The notes under the pieces: generated by a model
What the model saw: only the letters and a program-made list of their open reading frames with translations
Databases searched by the model: none
Told to the model about the DNA's origin: nothing
Program-made: the position numbers and the translations under genes
Assembly: GCF_002043095.1 (NCBI RefSeq)
Contig: NZ_MVOC01000015.1
Span: 16,170 to 80,169, forward strand
Source: Mycobacterium sp. AT1
GTDB lineage: Bacteria > Actinomycetota > Actinomycetes > Mycobacteriales > Mycobacteriaceae
Length of the DNA stretch: 64,000 nt
Direction of reading: 5' to 3'
Shown here: piece by piece, positions 43,453 through 52,741 of the stretch
Position numbering within the stretch: the stretch's first letter is position 1
Layout of the letters: the number at the start of each line of letters is the position of its first letter

Positions 43453-44628
43453 CTAGCCGGCCCGAAGTGTCGTCGCCAGGAAGTCGAAGACCTTCTGGTG
43501 CAACGCATCGTCGGCGTCGCGCATCACCACGTACGTGACGGGCGCGGTCATCGCACGGGCGAAACTGGCCGCCTGCCCGGCGCGTGACGCGTCGCCGATG
43601 TTTTCGAGGACAAGGGTGGGGCTGGTGATGTGGCGGATGTCGTCGGTGGTCAACGTGTACTCGGCAGAAGTTCTGACGTAGTCCACCGAGGTCGCGCCTC
43701 CGAATGCCCACCTACCGGTCCGCAGGTCCCGGCGAGCCCTCGCACTCTCCTTGGTCAGGACGTCGAGCAGCGCGACCGCCTCGTCGTCGCGCTCGTCTTC
43801 GACGAGACTGAGGATCGGTTCCGGAATCGGCGGGGACGACGCGTAGAACGTCGTCATGCCGTCGTTGCAGACGATGGCGGCCGCCCGGCCGCCGTGCGCG
43901 GCGTACCGCGCGACGAGATAGCCGCCAAGGCCATGGCCGAAGTGCACGATCGCGTCGGCGTCGACCTCGGGAACTCCCGAGGCATAGTCGACGACGGGAC
44001 CGAGCACGTTCTCCCAATCGGGGCGCATCGTCACCTTCTGCTCGCGCAGCATCGCGCCCTGTCCTGGCCCGTCATAGGCCAGGAAGTTGTAGCCACGCCG
44101 CAACGCAGCCGCCCCGACGACGAGGTAACCCTCTTCGCATGACGCACCAAAACCGTTGGTGTAGATCACCGTTGGCCGCGGCTTCCCGCCATCGTCGACG
44201 AGGAACAGGTACCCAGGCATGGTGCCACCCTCGTACGGGATGCGCACGGTGGTGAACCGCGCGTCCGTCATCCCCGCGGCGCGCTCGAAGTACCCGCGCG
44301 AGCAGCGCGCGAGGCTCATCGCGTCGAGGTCGTCGCCAGGGTCGACCCCGCAGAAGAACTCGGCAAGACGAAAGTAGTTCGACGCCCGCAGGAACGCCTC
44401 CCGCGCGCTGACGACGTCACCGAGGTCGAGCGAGGATTGACCGTCCCGCGCCGTCCGCTGCGCCGTCATGCTCCATGTCGTCCGCCAGGCGGCGTCGTCA
44501 CCGTCGGGGATGTCCGCGGCCGTGGCGAGCATCTCGCCGAGATCGGCTCCCCCGTCTCCCACGAACCCGGCCGCCCGCAGCGTCTCGAGCGTCGCGGCCT
44601 GATCGCGAGGGGTGGGGTGTTCGGTCAT
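43453..44628 (-). CDS. Alpha/beta hydrolase-fold protein lacking the nucleophile serine
   Basis: 391-residue protein resembling the 2,6-dihydroxypseudooxynicotine hydrolase/FrsA-like group, with an N-terminal helical region and a C-terminal alpha/beta domain. The oxyanion region TNGFGASCEEGY (157-168) and a late aspartate (LENIGDASRAGQ) and histidine (DDALHQK) are present. The nucleophile elbow reads GHGLGG, with glycine G233 where serine is expected. It therefore probably does not use the normal triad and may be a C-C hydrolase variant, a binding protein or an inactive relative. It is divergent from the acetolactate-synthase-like gene. Confidence 0.8.
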   Translation of the reverse strand: MTEHPTPRDQAATLETLRAAGFVGDGGADLGEMLATAADIPDGDDAAWRTTWSMTAQRTARDGQSSLDLGDVVSAREAFLRASNYFRLAEFFCGVDPGDDLDAMSLARCSRGYFERAAGMTDARFTTVRIPYEGGTMPGYLFLVDDGGKPRPTVIYTNGFGASCEEGYLVVGAAALRRGYNFLAYDGPGQGAMLREQKVTMRPDWENVLGPVVDYASGVPEVDADAIVHFGHGLGGYLVARYAAHGGRAAAIVCNDGMTTFYASSPPIPEPILSLVEDERDDEAVALLDVLTKESARARRDLRTGRWAFGGATSVDYVRTSAEYTLTTDDIRHITSPTLVLENIGDASRAGQAASFARAMTAPVTYVVMRDADDALHQKVFDFLATTLRAG

Positions 44629-44686
44629 GTCGTCGATCGTGTCGTGCTGGACCGCCGACGTCGACGACGCTTACCCCCAAACGGTC

Positions 44687-44702
44687 TACCGGGTAGCCGG
44701 TA
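44687..44702 (+). promoter_or_regulatory. TACCGG-GTAG-CCGGTA inverted repeat
   Basis: Perfect 6-bp arms with a 4-bp spacer, 25 bp before the start of the acetolactate-synthase-like gene in a divergent promoter region. Candidate operator; the regulator is unknown. Confidence 0.4.
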
Positions 44703-44727
44703 TTGCCCCGGTGTCTAGTCTCGAGGA

Positions 44728-46389
44728 ATGGCAGCACCCAGTCGCATCACGGCCGAGTTGATCGTCGAATGCTTGGAGAACGAAGGCGTCACCCACGTCT
44801 TCGGCATTCCTGGCGAGGAGAACATCAGGCTGGTCGACGCACTCTCGAGATCGTCGATCGAGTACGTGCTCACCCGGCACGAACAGGGTGCGTCGTTCAT
44901 GGCCGAGGTCTACGGCCGGCTGACGGGTCGGGCCGGGGTGTGCTCGGCAACCCTGGGTCCCGGCGCCATCAACCTGCTACTTGGCGTCGCCGACGCCACC
45001 ACCAATTCGACTCCGGTGCTTGCCCTTTCCGCGCAAGTGGGAATGCGGCGCAGCTACAAGGAATCCCATCAGGGCGTCGACCTGGTGTCGATGTTCGCAC
45101 CGGTCACCAAGTGGTCGGCGCTGGTCGCGACGCCGGGCGCCGTACCAGAGATGGTGCGCAAGGCCTTCAAGCTCGCCCAGACCGAGCGCCCCGGCGCCGT
45201 CTACCTGGCCGTCCCGGAGGACGTCGAATCGGCCGACGCCCCGGAGGCAGCCGTCCCGCTGCGGGTCAACGTTCCCCGGCCAGACGACCCCTCGGCCACC
45301 CAGATTGCCCGCGCCGCCGACATTCTCAGGACCGCCCGCAATCCCGTGGTGCTCGCCGGCCACGGCGCGGCCCGCACCGATGCCTCCGCCGCGGTGCGCC
45401 GCTTCGCCGAGACGCTCGACATCCCGGTGGCCACCACGTTCCACGGCAAGGGCGTCATGCCCGACGACCATCCCCTGGCGCTGGGCGCGGTCGGCTTCAT
45501 GCGGCACGACTACGTGAACTTCGGGTTCGACCAGGCCGACGTGATCGTGGCCGCGGGATACGAGCTCCAGGAGTTCGACCCGGTCCGCGTCAACCCCCGC
45601 GGCGACACGAAGATCATTCACATCCACCGCTTTCCGGCCGAGGTCGACGCCCACTACGACGTCGCCGTCGGCCTGCACGCCGACATCGGGCGCTGCCTCG
45701 ACGAGCTGGCCGACGCCGTGCAGCGGGAGCACCCGCCGACGTCAGGGCAGGAGCGCATCAGGGAGCTGCTCACCAGGGAACTCGACGGCGGCCGGGACGA
45801 CGACAGGTTCCCGCTCGCACCGGCGCGCATCGTCGCCGACACCAGGGCGGCGCTGGATCGCGAGGACATCGTGCTCGTCGACACCGGGGCGCTGAAGATG
45901 TGGATGGCACGGCTCTACCCGACCTACGAGCCCAACACGTGCCTGATCTCCAACGGCCTGTCCACCATGGCGTGGACGCTGCCCGGTGCGATTGCCGCGA
46001 AGATCGCGCGGCCCGAGGCCAAGGTGCTGGTGGCCACCGGCGACGGCTCGTTCCTGATGAACTCCCAGGAGATCGAGACGGCGCTGCGCGTCGGCACCCC
46101 CATCGTGATCCTCATCTGGGTCGACGACGCCTACGGACTGATCAGTTGGAAGATGGATCTGGAGATCGGCCACAACGTCGACACCCGGTTCGCCAATCCC
46201 GACTTCGTCGCCTACGCAGAGAGTTTCGGCGCCAAGGGTTACCGCATTGCGTCGGCCGGCGAGTTGCTGCCCACCCTCCGAGAGGCGCTGGCGGCCGACA
46301 CGGTCAGCGTCATCGCCTGCCCGGTGGACTACAGCGTCAACAGCGCTCTCATCGAGTCGTTGGGCGAGCTGGACGAGTCCTGGTCATGA
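44728..46389 (+). CDS. Acetolactate synthase-like ThDP enzyme
   Basis: 553-residue thiamine-diphosphate enzyme of the AlsS/acetolactate synthase large-subunit type. The activating glutamate E52 is in TRHEQGASFMAEVYGR, a Rossmann-like middle domain follows, and the ThDP motif starts at GDGSF (about 438) with an N in LMNSQEIETA. No regulatory small subunit (ilvH-like) is adjacent, which fits the catabolic, FAD-independent branch or another decarboxylase. GAGGA precedes ATG 44728. Its 3' end overlaps the convergent membrane gene by 41 nt. Confidence 0.9.
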   Translation: MAAPSRITAELIVECLENEGVTHVFGIPGEENIRLVDALSRSSIEYVLTRHEQGASFMAEVYGRLTGRAGVCSATLGPGAINLLLGVADATTNSTPVLALSAQVGMRRSYKESHQGVDLVSMFAPVTKWSALVATPGAVPEMVRKAFKLAQTERPGAVYLAVPEDVESADAPEAAVPLRVNVPRPDDPSATQIARAADILRTARNPVVLAGHGAARTDASAAVRRFAETLDIPVATTFHGKGVMPDDHPLALGAVGFMRHDYVNFGFDQADVIVAAGYELQEFDPVRVNPRGDTKIIHIHRFPAEVDAHYDVAVGLHADIGRCLDELADAVQREHPPTSGQERIRELLTRELDGGRDDDRFPLAPARIVADTRAALDREDIVLVDTGALKMWMARLYPTYEPNTCLISNGLSTMAWTLPGAIAAKIARPEAKVLVATGDGSFLMNSQEIETALRVGTPIVILIWVDDAYGLISWKMDLEIGHNVDTRFANPDFVAYAESFGAKGYRIASAGELLPTLREALAADTVSVIACPVDYSVNSALIESLGELDESWS

Positions 46390-46855
46390 TGCTCCGCACC
46401 AGATAGCAGACGGCGCTGGTCAGATAGAAACCCGCCACCAGCAGCAGCCACCGTGCGAGATACGGCTCCTGGGTGAGGCCGGTCGCCGCGGTGTAGGTGA
46501 AGGCGCCCTGCTCGATGATGCCGGGTAGGAACATCGCGAACGTCAACGCCGTTGCGAGGGTGGGCAATCGGAGATAGTTGACGATTGGCACCCGGCGTGT
46601 CGCGTCGACGGGTTCGGCGCGACGGCGGCCCTTGGGCAGGAGTCGCTCGACCAGTGCATACAGCGGGAACAGGATGAGGTCGTGGCCGATGACGGCCACG
46701 GCGAACCACACCGCGATCGACTGCCACCACACCCGGGGGTTGAACAACTGGTCGACCCCGAGCACCGAGATCGTGTACGCGCCGAGAGCCAGCGCGGCCA
46801 CCAGGACGATGAGGTGCAGGACGTGGTCGCCGTAGAGACGCCTGAAGACGGTCAT
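46349..46855 (-). CDS. Rv0219-like membrane protein
   Basis: 168-residue integral membrane protein with about four helices, resembling M. tuberculosis Rv0219. It directly follows the molybdopterin oxidoreductase gene (start overlaps its TGA as GTGATG; ATG 46855 or GTG 46858 are possible starts), the same gene order as Rv0218-Rv0219. It is probably a membrane partner of that enzyme. Its 3' end runs 41 nt into the convergent acetolactate-synthase-like gene. Confidence 0.82.
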   Translation of the reverse strand: MTVFRRLYGDHVLHLIVLVAALALGAYTISVLGVDQLFNPRVWWQSIAVWFAVAVIGHDLILFPLYALVERLLPKGRRRAEPVDATRRVPIVNYLRLPTLATALTFAMFLPGIIEQGAFTYTAATGLTQEPYLARWLLLVAGFYLTSAVCYLVRSIMTRTRPARPTTR

Positions 46856-48237
46856 CACGACTCCCGGAATTCGATGGAGGCCACCCACTTCGTGCAGTGC
46901 ACGCCGGGAAGCGCAGGCACGATGATCCTGGCCGGGTAGCCGTGATCCGGCGACAACTCCGCACCGTTCACCCGGAATGCCAGTAGCGCATCGGGATTGA
47001 GCACCTGGTTGCGCTGCAGTCGGGCACGGTTGAACGCCCCGAATCGCTCCAGGGAGGAGACCACCGCCGACCCCGGTGCCGGTCGCCCTGCCGCGGCGGC
47101 GAGGTCGGCGAGCCGCACGCCGGTCCACGTCTCGACGGTCGACCAACCCTCGACGCAGGCGATCGGCAGGTCGACGGTGTGCTGCGGCATCGCGGCCAAT
47201 GCGGCGCGGTCGAGGACGACCGGTCGTTGGCCGCCGAGCAGTTGCAGACGCCACCGCTCACCGGTCAACCCCGGGTCGATTCGCGCGCTTGCCGCGGTCC
47301 GGTTGACCTGGAAGTCGTTGGGTCCGTCGCCGTAACTGCGGCCGCGCGGCAGCAGGATCGCGAACTGACGCGTCCACCCGCCGATGGTCTGCCCGGCGGT
47401 CAACACCGCCACCAACAGCGCGCCACCGCCGACGACCGCCAGAATCCCCCGGCGGCTCAGCGTTGGCGGGTCCGGGTCGGGCGCGACCAACCCGTCCTCG
47501 TCGAGAGGTTCTGGCACGGTGTCTTCCCGGGAGGTCCGCAGCTCGGCGACGAACGACCGGGAGCGAAGACTGCGAACCATCGTGGGCAGCTTGATCGCGA
47601 CGTGCGAGACGAAACCCGCGATGAACACCCACGCGCCGAAGTAGTGCGCGGTGTAGAAGCTGAACCCGAAGATGTAGTCGTACTGGATGTTCAGCACGCC
47701 GGTGACGATTTCGAAGAGCACGCCGCCGACGATCATCAACAGCGAGATGCGCTCGAGCACGCTGGCCAGCGACCGGGCCGGTGGCCAGGTGAAGAGTCGC
47801 GGGATCACCGACCAGAGCTTGGCGAGCACCAGCGGGACCATGATCAACCCGAGTCCGACGTGCAGCCCCTGGTTCAGCCGGTACAGCCAACTGGGGTTGC
47901 TCGGCCAGTCGAATGAGGGCAGCTTGAGCCACCCCACGTCGCCGGGGATGGCCTGGCCGAACTTTGGGCCGTACGCGATGTAGGACAGCAAGCCAGTGAC
48001 GATGACGATCGGCAGCACGACGAGCAGCGCGGAGGCGAAGACCGACGTCAGCCACGGACCGCGCAGCGGACTGCGCCATCGGATCCGGGACAGTCCTGGT
48101 GGCGGGTGTTCCTCGAGCGTCCGCCAGAGGCCGGCGGGAAACCCGCGGCGTGGGGGTTGGTCGCGATCGTCCACGTGTACCCATTCGTTGCCGTTGTCGG
48201 AGCGGATGTCGACGCTGACTCCACGTCTCAGTGTCAC
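46855..48237 (-). CDS. Membrane molybdopterin-dependent oxidoreductase (Rv0218-like)
   Basis: 460-residue protein with an N-terminal cytochrome-b-like membrane domain of four helices (about residues 60-230, with histidines in QGLHVGLG and SFYTAHYFGAW) and, after a linker and a single anchoring helix, a sulfite-oxidase-fold molybdopterin domain. The molybdenum-ligand cysteine is C361 in IACVEGWSTVE. It probably oxidises or reduces a small substrate outside the membrane and passes electrons through heme. Resembles Rv0218, whose substrate is not established. Confidence 0.88.
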   Translation of the reverse strand: MTLRRGVSVDIRSDNGNEWVHVDDRDQPPRRGFPAGLWRTLEEHPPPGLSRIRWRSPLRGPWLTSVFASALLVVLPIVIVTGLLSYIAYGPKFGQAIPGDVGWLKLPSFDWPSNPSWLYRLNQGLHVGLGLIMVPLVLAKLWSVIPRLFTWPPARSLASVLERISLLMIVGGVLFEIVTGVLNIQYDYIFGFSFYTAHYFGAWVFIAGFVSHVAIKLPTMVRSLRSRSFVAELRTSREDTVPEPLDEDGLVAPDPDPPTLSRRGILAVVGGGALLVAVLTAGQTIGGWTRQFAILLPRGRSYGDGPNDFQVNRTAASARIDPGLTGERWRLQLLGGQRPVVLDRAALAAMPQHTVDLPIACVEGWSTVETWTGVRLADLAAAAGRPAPGSAVVSSLERFGAFNRARLQRNQVLNPDALLAFRVNGAELSPDHGYPARIIVPALPGVHCTKWVASIEFRES

Positions 48238-48281
48238 CTCGTCTCCGGTGCGTTACACGGCAATGCAAAATGGGCCGATGA

Positions 48282-49175
48282 CTACCGCGAGACGTCGGCG
48301 GCCAGCGCCACCAGGATCTCGACGACGGCCGCAACGGCCGGACGGCTGGCCGCACCGGCGCGGGTCACGGCCTCGATGCGACGCGCAGCCCGCACGCCAC
48401 TGAGCGGTTTACGCACCAGGTCGCGAACCCCCATGGCGTACCGCGGCATGAGCGCTATCCCGACCCCGGCGAGCACCAGCTCCTCGACGACGCGGAAGTC
48501 ATTCACACGCTGGACTATTCGCGGCTGCACTTCCGACACCGCGGCCAGCGACCGCATCACGTCGTCGACCACCAGGCCGCCTTCGACGCCCACCCACGAC
48601 TCCTCGGCCAGATCCCGCAGCGCCACCTCGTCCTGGCCTGCGAGGCGGTGTCCGGGCGGCAGCAGAACGTCGAAGGGTTCCCTCAGCAGCACGGTGGTGT
48701 CCAACCGCGGGCTCAGTTGCGCGGTGTCGCGCGCGTCGCGGTGTACCACCACGACGTCGGCGTCAGCCAGCAGCGCGGGCGCGTTGGCCGCGGGCTGGTC
48801 GAGGTCGCGGCCGAGCACCTCCACACCCATCTCTGCGGCGCGAGTGATGAGGCCCGCCAAGAGCATTGCCGCCCCCGACGGGAACATCACCACCCGGACG
48901 GTGCCGCGGGGCGTCGTCCGGTAACCATCCATGTCCGCGTGCGCGCGATCCAGCGCAGCGAGCACCTCGTCGGTCCGCGCGACGAGGGTGCGGCCCGCAT
49001 CGGTGAGCCGGACCCGCCGCCCGTCGGGCTCGAGCAATGGCACCCCGGCCTCGCGCTGCAGGATCTTGAGCTGCTGGGAGACCGCCGACGGTGTCAGCGA
49101 CATCGCCAGGGCCACCGCGTTCACGGTGCCGCGTTCGGCGAGTTCCCGCAGCAAACGCAGGCGCTCCACATCCAT
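48282..49175 (-). CDS. LysR-family transcriptional regulator
   Basis: 297-residue LysR-type regulator. The HTH at the N-terminus includes GTVNAVALAMSLTPSAVSQQLKILQREAG (about 16-44), followed by the effector domain. It is divergent from the EamA exporter gene across a short gap, the classic arrangement for LysR control of its neighbour. AT-rich spacer sequence near 49176-49205 may hold the binding site. Confidence 0.9.
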   Translation of the reverse strand: MDVERLRLLRELAERGTVNAVALAMSLTPSAVSQQLKILQREAGVPLLEPDGRRVRLTDAGRTLVARTDEVLAALDRAHADMDGYRTTPRGTVRVVMFPSGAAMLLAGLITRAAEMGVEVLGRDLDQPAANAPALLADADVVVVHRDARDTAQLSPRLDTTVLLREPFDVLLPPGHRLAGQDEVALRDLAEESWVGVEGGLVVDDVMRSLAAVSEVQPRIVQRVNDFRVVEELVLAGVGIALMPRYAMGVRDLVRKPLSGVRAARRIEAVTRAGAASRPAVAAVVEILVALAADVSR

Positions 49176-49247
49176 GTAGAAATACTACTCAATATCTGAA
49201 GATTGTTTCGCTTGTCTACCGAGACACGCCCGCTCACGATTGACCTC

Positions 49248-50336
49248 GTGAATCCCACGACGAACCAGCGCACCGTCGACCTCGCCCTGCTCGCGGTCGC
49301 CGTCGCATGGGGATCGAGCTACCTCGCCGCGAAGGACACCGTCACCGGTGACGGTGTATTCGGCTTCTTGGCAATGAGATTCGGCCTTGCCGTGGCCGGT
49401 CTCGCCCTCGTCGTGGCACCGCGACTGCGCGGGCTCACGCGCACCGAGGTGGCATGGGGCGCGGTGTTCGGCACGATCCTCAGCGTGATCCTGGCGCTCG
49501 AGACGTTCGGGGTCACCAAGACCTCCGCCGCCAACGCCGGTCTCATCATCTCGTTGACGATCGTCATCACCCCGCTTCTCGACCGACGCGTCGACGTCCC
49601 CCGCCTGCCAGCCACGTTCTACTGCGCCGTCGCCGTGGCGGTGGCCGGCGTCGGCCTCCTCACCCAGCGCGGCGGCTTCGCCGCGCCGAGCCTCGGTGAC
49701 TTCTTGATGCTGCTCGCGGCCGCAGCACGTTCGGTGCACGTCATCGTGATCTCACGGGCGTCCGCGGGCCGCAAGCTCGACCCGGCGCGGACGACACTGG
49801 TCCAATTCGTCTTTGCCCTGGCGGTTTTCGTCATCATGTCGGCGACGACCGAACGCGGTGTGGTCGAAGTCGCCGCCCACCTGACCGCGCGCTCCTGGAT
49901 CCTGGTGCTCTACTTGGCGCTGACGTGCACGGTCTTCGCGTTCGTCATCCAGATGTGGGCCGCGCGCCGCACGTCCGCCGCCCGGGTGAGCGTGCTGCTC
50001 GGCACCGAACCGCTGTGGGCGGCCGCGATCGGAGTCGTCGTCGGAGGCGATCGGGTGACGTTGGTCGGCGTGGTCGGCGCCGTGCTGATCCTGGCTGGCA
50101 CCTACCTGGCCAGAACCGTCGAGGGTCAGTCCGACCGCGCCGACCACGCCGCCGCCGACGCGATGGCGCCCACCGCGGCGCGTAGCTCGTCGTCGAGTTC
50201 GTCGCCGACCACCGTGCCGATCGCCGCCGCCGCGCGTTCGGTCGACGTCCCGGATGCCGATGGGCGAGCCTCCTCGGCTGCCAACGCACCGAGCTCGGCG
50301 AGCTCGACCACTTCGGCGTCGATCTCCAGCCGTTGA
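49248..50336 (+). CDS. EamA/DMT-family transporter with antisense-overlapping tail
   Basis: 362-residue drug/metabolite transporter with two EamA repeats and about ten membrane helices (AVAWGSSYLAAKD in the first repeat, LGTEPLWAAAIGVVVGGD in the second). Normal homologues end near the LARTVEGQ segment. Here the frame continues for about 70 Ser/Ala/Thr-rich residues over 211 nt that are antisense to the next gene. GTG 49248 is chosen over TTG 49203 or 49212, which would add a non-typical N-terminus. Divergent LysR is its likely regulator; the exported compound is unknown. Confidence 0.82.
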   Translation: MNPTTNQRTVDLALLAVAVAWGSSYLAAKDTVTGDGVFGFLAMRFGLAVAGLALVVAPRLRGLTRTEVAWGAVFGTILSVILALETFGVTKTSAANAGLIISLTIVITPLLDRRVDVPRLPATFYCAVAVAVAGVGLLTQRGGFAAPSLGDFLMLLAAAARSVHVIVISRASAGRKLDPARTTLVQFVFALAVFVIMSATTERGVVEVAAHLTARSWILVLYLALTCTVFAFVIQMWAARRTSAARVSVLLGTEPLWAAAIGVVVGGDRVTLVGVVGAVLILAGTYLARTVEGQSDRADHAAADAMAPTAARSSSSSSSPTTVPIAAAARSVDVPDADGRASSAANAPSSASSTTSASISSR

Positions 50337-50620
50337 AGGTTCGCGCGCAACTGAACGGCAGCAGGTGAGGTTTCGACCTTCAGCCGCCGCCGAACCGACC
50401 GCAACGGCACCACCACATCGCGATGCCAGTCACCAACCCGCGCCAGCGCGGCGACAAGCCCTGCGTCGGTGAGGCTTTCGGCACGCGCCGCGCCGACATA
50501 CGCGGCGAACAACACCACGTTCACGTCGACGTCGAGGCGGTCCTGCAGGGTCAGGCACGCAGCGGACACCCCGTCGGCGGCGTAGACCGCCAACGCGAAG
50601 TCGCTCAGGGAGTCCGACAC
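50126..50620 (-). CDS. TIGR02444-family conserved protein
   Basis: 164-residue protein resembling the TIGR02444 family (start SDSLSDFALAVYAADGVSAACLTLQDRLDVDVNVVLFAAYVGA). Function unknown. It starts with GTG 50620, 2 bp downstream of the lipoprotein stop on the same strand. Its 3' 211 nt overlap the EamA tail in antisense. Family resemblance covers most of the length, so this gene, not the EamA tail, appears to set the codon constraint there. Confidence 0.75.
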   Translation of the reverse strand: MSDSLSDFALAVYAADGVSAACLTLQDRLDVDVNVVLFAAYVGAARAESLTDAGLVAALARVGDWHRDVVVPLRSVRRRLKVETSPAAVQLRANLQRLEIDAEVVELAELGALAAEEARPSASGTSTERAAAAIGTVVGDELDDELRAAVGAIASAAAWSARSD

Positions 50621-50622
50621 GC

Positions 50623-51852
50623 CTACTTCGCCGTCAGCATGACGTACTGGGCGGACAGTTGCTGGTGCACGTCGGCCAGCTGCCCGCTGCGAGCCTCGAT
50701 CGCGTACCGGCCGGCGGGCGCCACACAGTAGAACGCCTGCGTCAACGCGTAGCAGTGACTGTCGGGCAGGGCCGTGACCGTGTCGGCAATCGCCATCCCG
50801 TCCGACGTCATCTCCTGACTGAACGCGTTGGTGATCATGACCGCCGCACCGTCGTCCTTGGTCTGGTAGACGTTCGTGCTGCCCATCGCGACCTGGGTGG
50901 TGCCGGTGTCGGAGAACAGCGTCGCCGACGCCACCGGGTTGCTCTGGAAGTGCTCCGCTCCCCTGGTGGCGTACACCGCGTTCTTCGCGGCCTCGGCGAC
51001 GCCGGCAGGCAGGGTCCTGGCCAGCAGCCCGGTCGGATCCAGGGGAACGGCGGCGAGATCGCCTGCGGGCACGAACGCGTCGATCGCCGGCCCCTGGGCG
51101 TCGACCGCCTTGGCCACCAGGCCGGTTGCACGGTCGACGCCGTCGACGGACTGAACGAAGTGCATGAACACGTAGGGGCCGTGGGGAGTGAAGGAACGCA
51201 CGGTGGCCCTTGTTTGAGCGGCGCCGCTCGGCGTGAACGGATAGGTCGAGGCGACGGCGTCGGGATGGCCGGGGATGGTCACCAGCGTCGGGGTGATCCC
51301 CTTGACGGGTTGTCTCGCCGCGGCCTCACCCATCGCGGTACTGGCCGCCACCGCGGCCGCCGGATCCGGGAAGCGCAGCACGGCGTTCACCATCGCCTCG
51401 CGGCCGGCGTCCTGGTCGGGCGCTTCGGCCGGAACCTGCCGGGCCGATGCGAACCCGTTGATCATCCCGGCCTGGTCCGCCGCGGTCGCGACTCCCTCCG
51501 GGCCCAGCTGCTTCAAGGCGTTCGCGGAGTTCAACACGTAGTAGCTGTTGAGATAGGTGCCGACGAGCTTCTCGTCGACCTCCCAGGGACCGATGACGAA
51601 GTCGGCCATGTGCTGGGCGTCGGCCACCGCGCCGGTGGCCGGGTTCCCCGCGACGCCGAGCGGCGGACGCGGCGACGTCGGATAGGCGCCCGCGTCGAGC
51701 ACCGACGGGCTGATGACGGGCCGCGGCGTCGACGTGGTCGGCGCGCTCGAACTCGTCTCGGCACTGGCGCCCGTGCCCTCATCGGCATGCCCACATCCGA
51801 CGACGATCAGCGCGCAGGCCGCCGTCGCGCCCACCTTCAGGCTGCGCCGCAT
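50623..51852 (-). CDS. DUF7373-like mycobacterial lipoprotein
   Basis: 409-residue exported lipoprotein. The signal peptide ends in the lipobox LIVVGC (cysteine near residue 20), followed by a Ser/Thr/Pro linker. The rest matches the mycobacterial lipoprotein family with VIGPWEVDEKLVGTYLNSYYVLNSA and the late C-Y-A-L-T-Q-A-F-Y-C pair that may form a disulfide. Function unknown. ATG 51852 follows GGGAGTC; the longer frame upstream lacks signal-peptide features. Confidence 0.8.
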   Translation of the reverse strand: MRRSLKVGATAACALIVVGCGHADEGTGASAETSSSAPTTSTPRPVISPSVLDAGAYPTSPRPPLGVAGNPATGAVADAQHMADFVIGPWEVDEKLVGTYLNSYYVLNSANALKQLGPEGVATAADQAGMINGFASARQVPAEAPDQDAGREAMVNAVLRFPDPAAAVAASTAMGEAAARQPVKGITPTLVTIPGHPDAVASTYPFTPSGAAQTRATVRSFTPHGPYVFMHFVQSVDGVDRATGLVAKAVDAQGPAIDAFVPAGDLAAVPLDPTGLLARTLPAGVAEAAKNAVYATRGAEHFQSNPVASATLFSDTGTTQVAMGSTNVYQTKDDGAAVMITNAFSQEMTSDGMAIADTVTALPDSHCYALTQAFYCVAPAGRYAIEARSGQLADVHQQLSAQYVMLTAK

Positions 51853-52477
51853 CAAGACTCCCGTCGCCGACGTGATTGGTCGTATCAACCTAGTGGGCCG
51901 CCATCCCAGAGACGTCGGCACCGCGACGCGAATCGCCGGACCTCGACTGCACCGCAGTACCGGAACGAACGGCCCGTTTTCAAGATCGTTTCATACTTCG
52001 TTCGCTGCAGGCCTCGCAAAAACCATCATTCGAAGGTCGGCTGAGTAGCTCTCGGCAACATCCCTGAGCCGTGGCGTCCCACACCGAAACGCCGCTTACC
52101 GATTGGTGACGTCCTCGGCACAGCCAAGCATCTAGGTGCCGAGTCGCGGCCAGCGCCGCCCCCGAAAGGCGCGGTGCACGTGGCTCTACCTGGAATTTCT
52201 GATTAGAAGCAGGTCTTCGACGTTTTTTGCGACATCCGCCGTCGGGCTCGATCCCGATTGTCCGCAGGCTTTTCAGCCCGCCACAAGCCCGGCCGCACCG
52301 GTGTCCAAACAAAGATCGGCTAACGATGTGAGCGCCGATTTGTCGCAAACGCAGATTCCGTCATCGAGTTTGCTTGTGCATATCGCCGGATGGGTGCACG
52401 ATTGGAACCGTCGCCCGTACACGAGTCCGCTCGGTGCTTCGGAGACAAGGGCCGGCCCAATCCCTGCCGCCCCGACA
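51853..52477. other. 625-bp region without a confident gene
   Basis: Promoter region of the lipoprotein at the left. Open frames here lack ribosome binding sites and family resemblance. A plus-strand frame runs through from 52136 into the small gene at 52478, and a minus-strand frame occupies 52273-52542; neither is convincing. The base composition is less GC-rich than the surroundings around 51990-52050 and 52190-52390. No tRNA fold fits. Confidence 0.5.
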
Positions 52478-52741
52478 ATGGACATACGCGAGCAGGGTAT
52501 TTCGAAGGTAGGCGACCACATCAATGCGAACCCGAACACCACCCGGTCCGAACATCATCACGTGCGGTGGGAACTCGAGCAGGTGATGACCCGGGTGCGT
52601 CCCGAGGACCTGTCAGCGACCGAGATCGCCGCTCTCCTGGCGATATTGCGACCCGCCCACGCTCGAGTCGTCGGCGGCCCAGCCAGCCGGCCAGGACTGC
52701 GAATCCTGAGATCCGAGCACCCGGCGCCGAAGCTCGCTTAG
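52478..52741 (+). CDS. Small conserved mycobacterial protein (tentative)
   Basis: 87-residue protein with a helical block WELEQVMTRVRPEDLSATEIAALLAILRPAHARV (about 31-64) that looks like a real small domain seen in mycobacterial hypotheticals. The ATG at 52478 is weakly supported because no ribosome binding site is evident, and the frame extends upstream to 52136. Its last 129 nt overlap the convergent XRE gene. Confidence 0.5.
   Translation: MDIREQGISKVGDHINANPNTTRSEHHHVRWELEQVMTRVRPEDLSATEIAALLAILRPAHARVVGGPASRPGLRILRSEHPAPKLA

Noticed and set aside
52273..52542. Minus-strand 89-codon frame in the region before the small conserved gene
   Set aside because: No ribosome binding site or domain; it overlaps the start of the plus-strand small gene. 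A GGTTCCAATC string here looks like a tRNA T-loop, but no cloverleaf can be formed.
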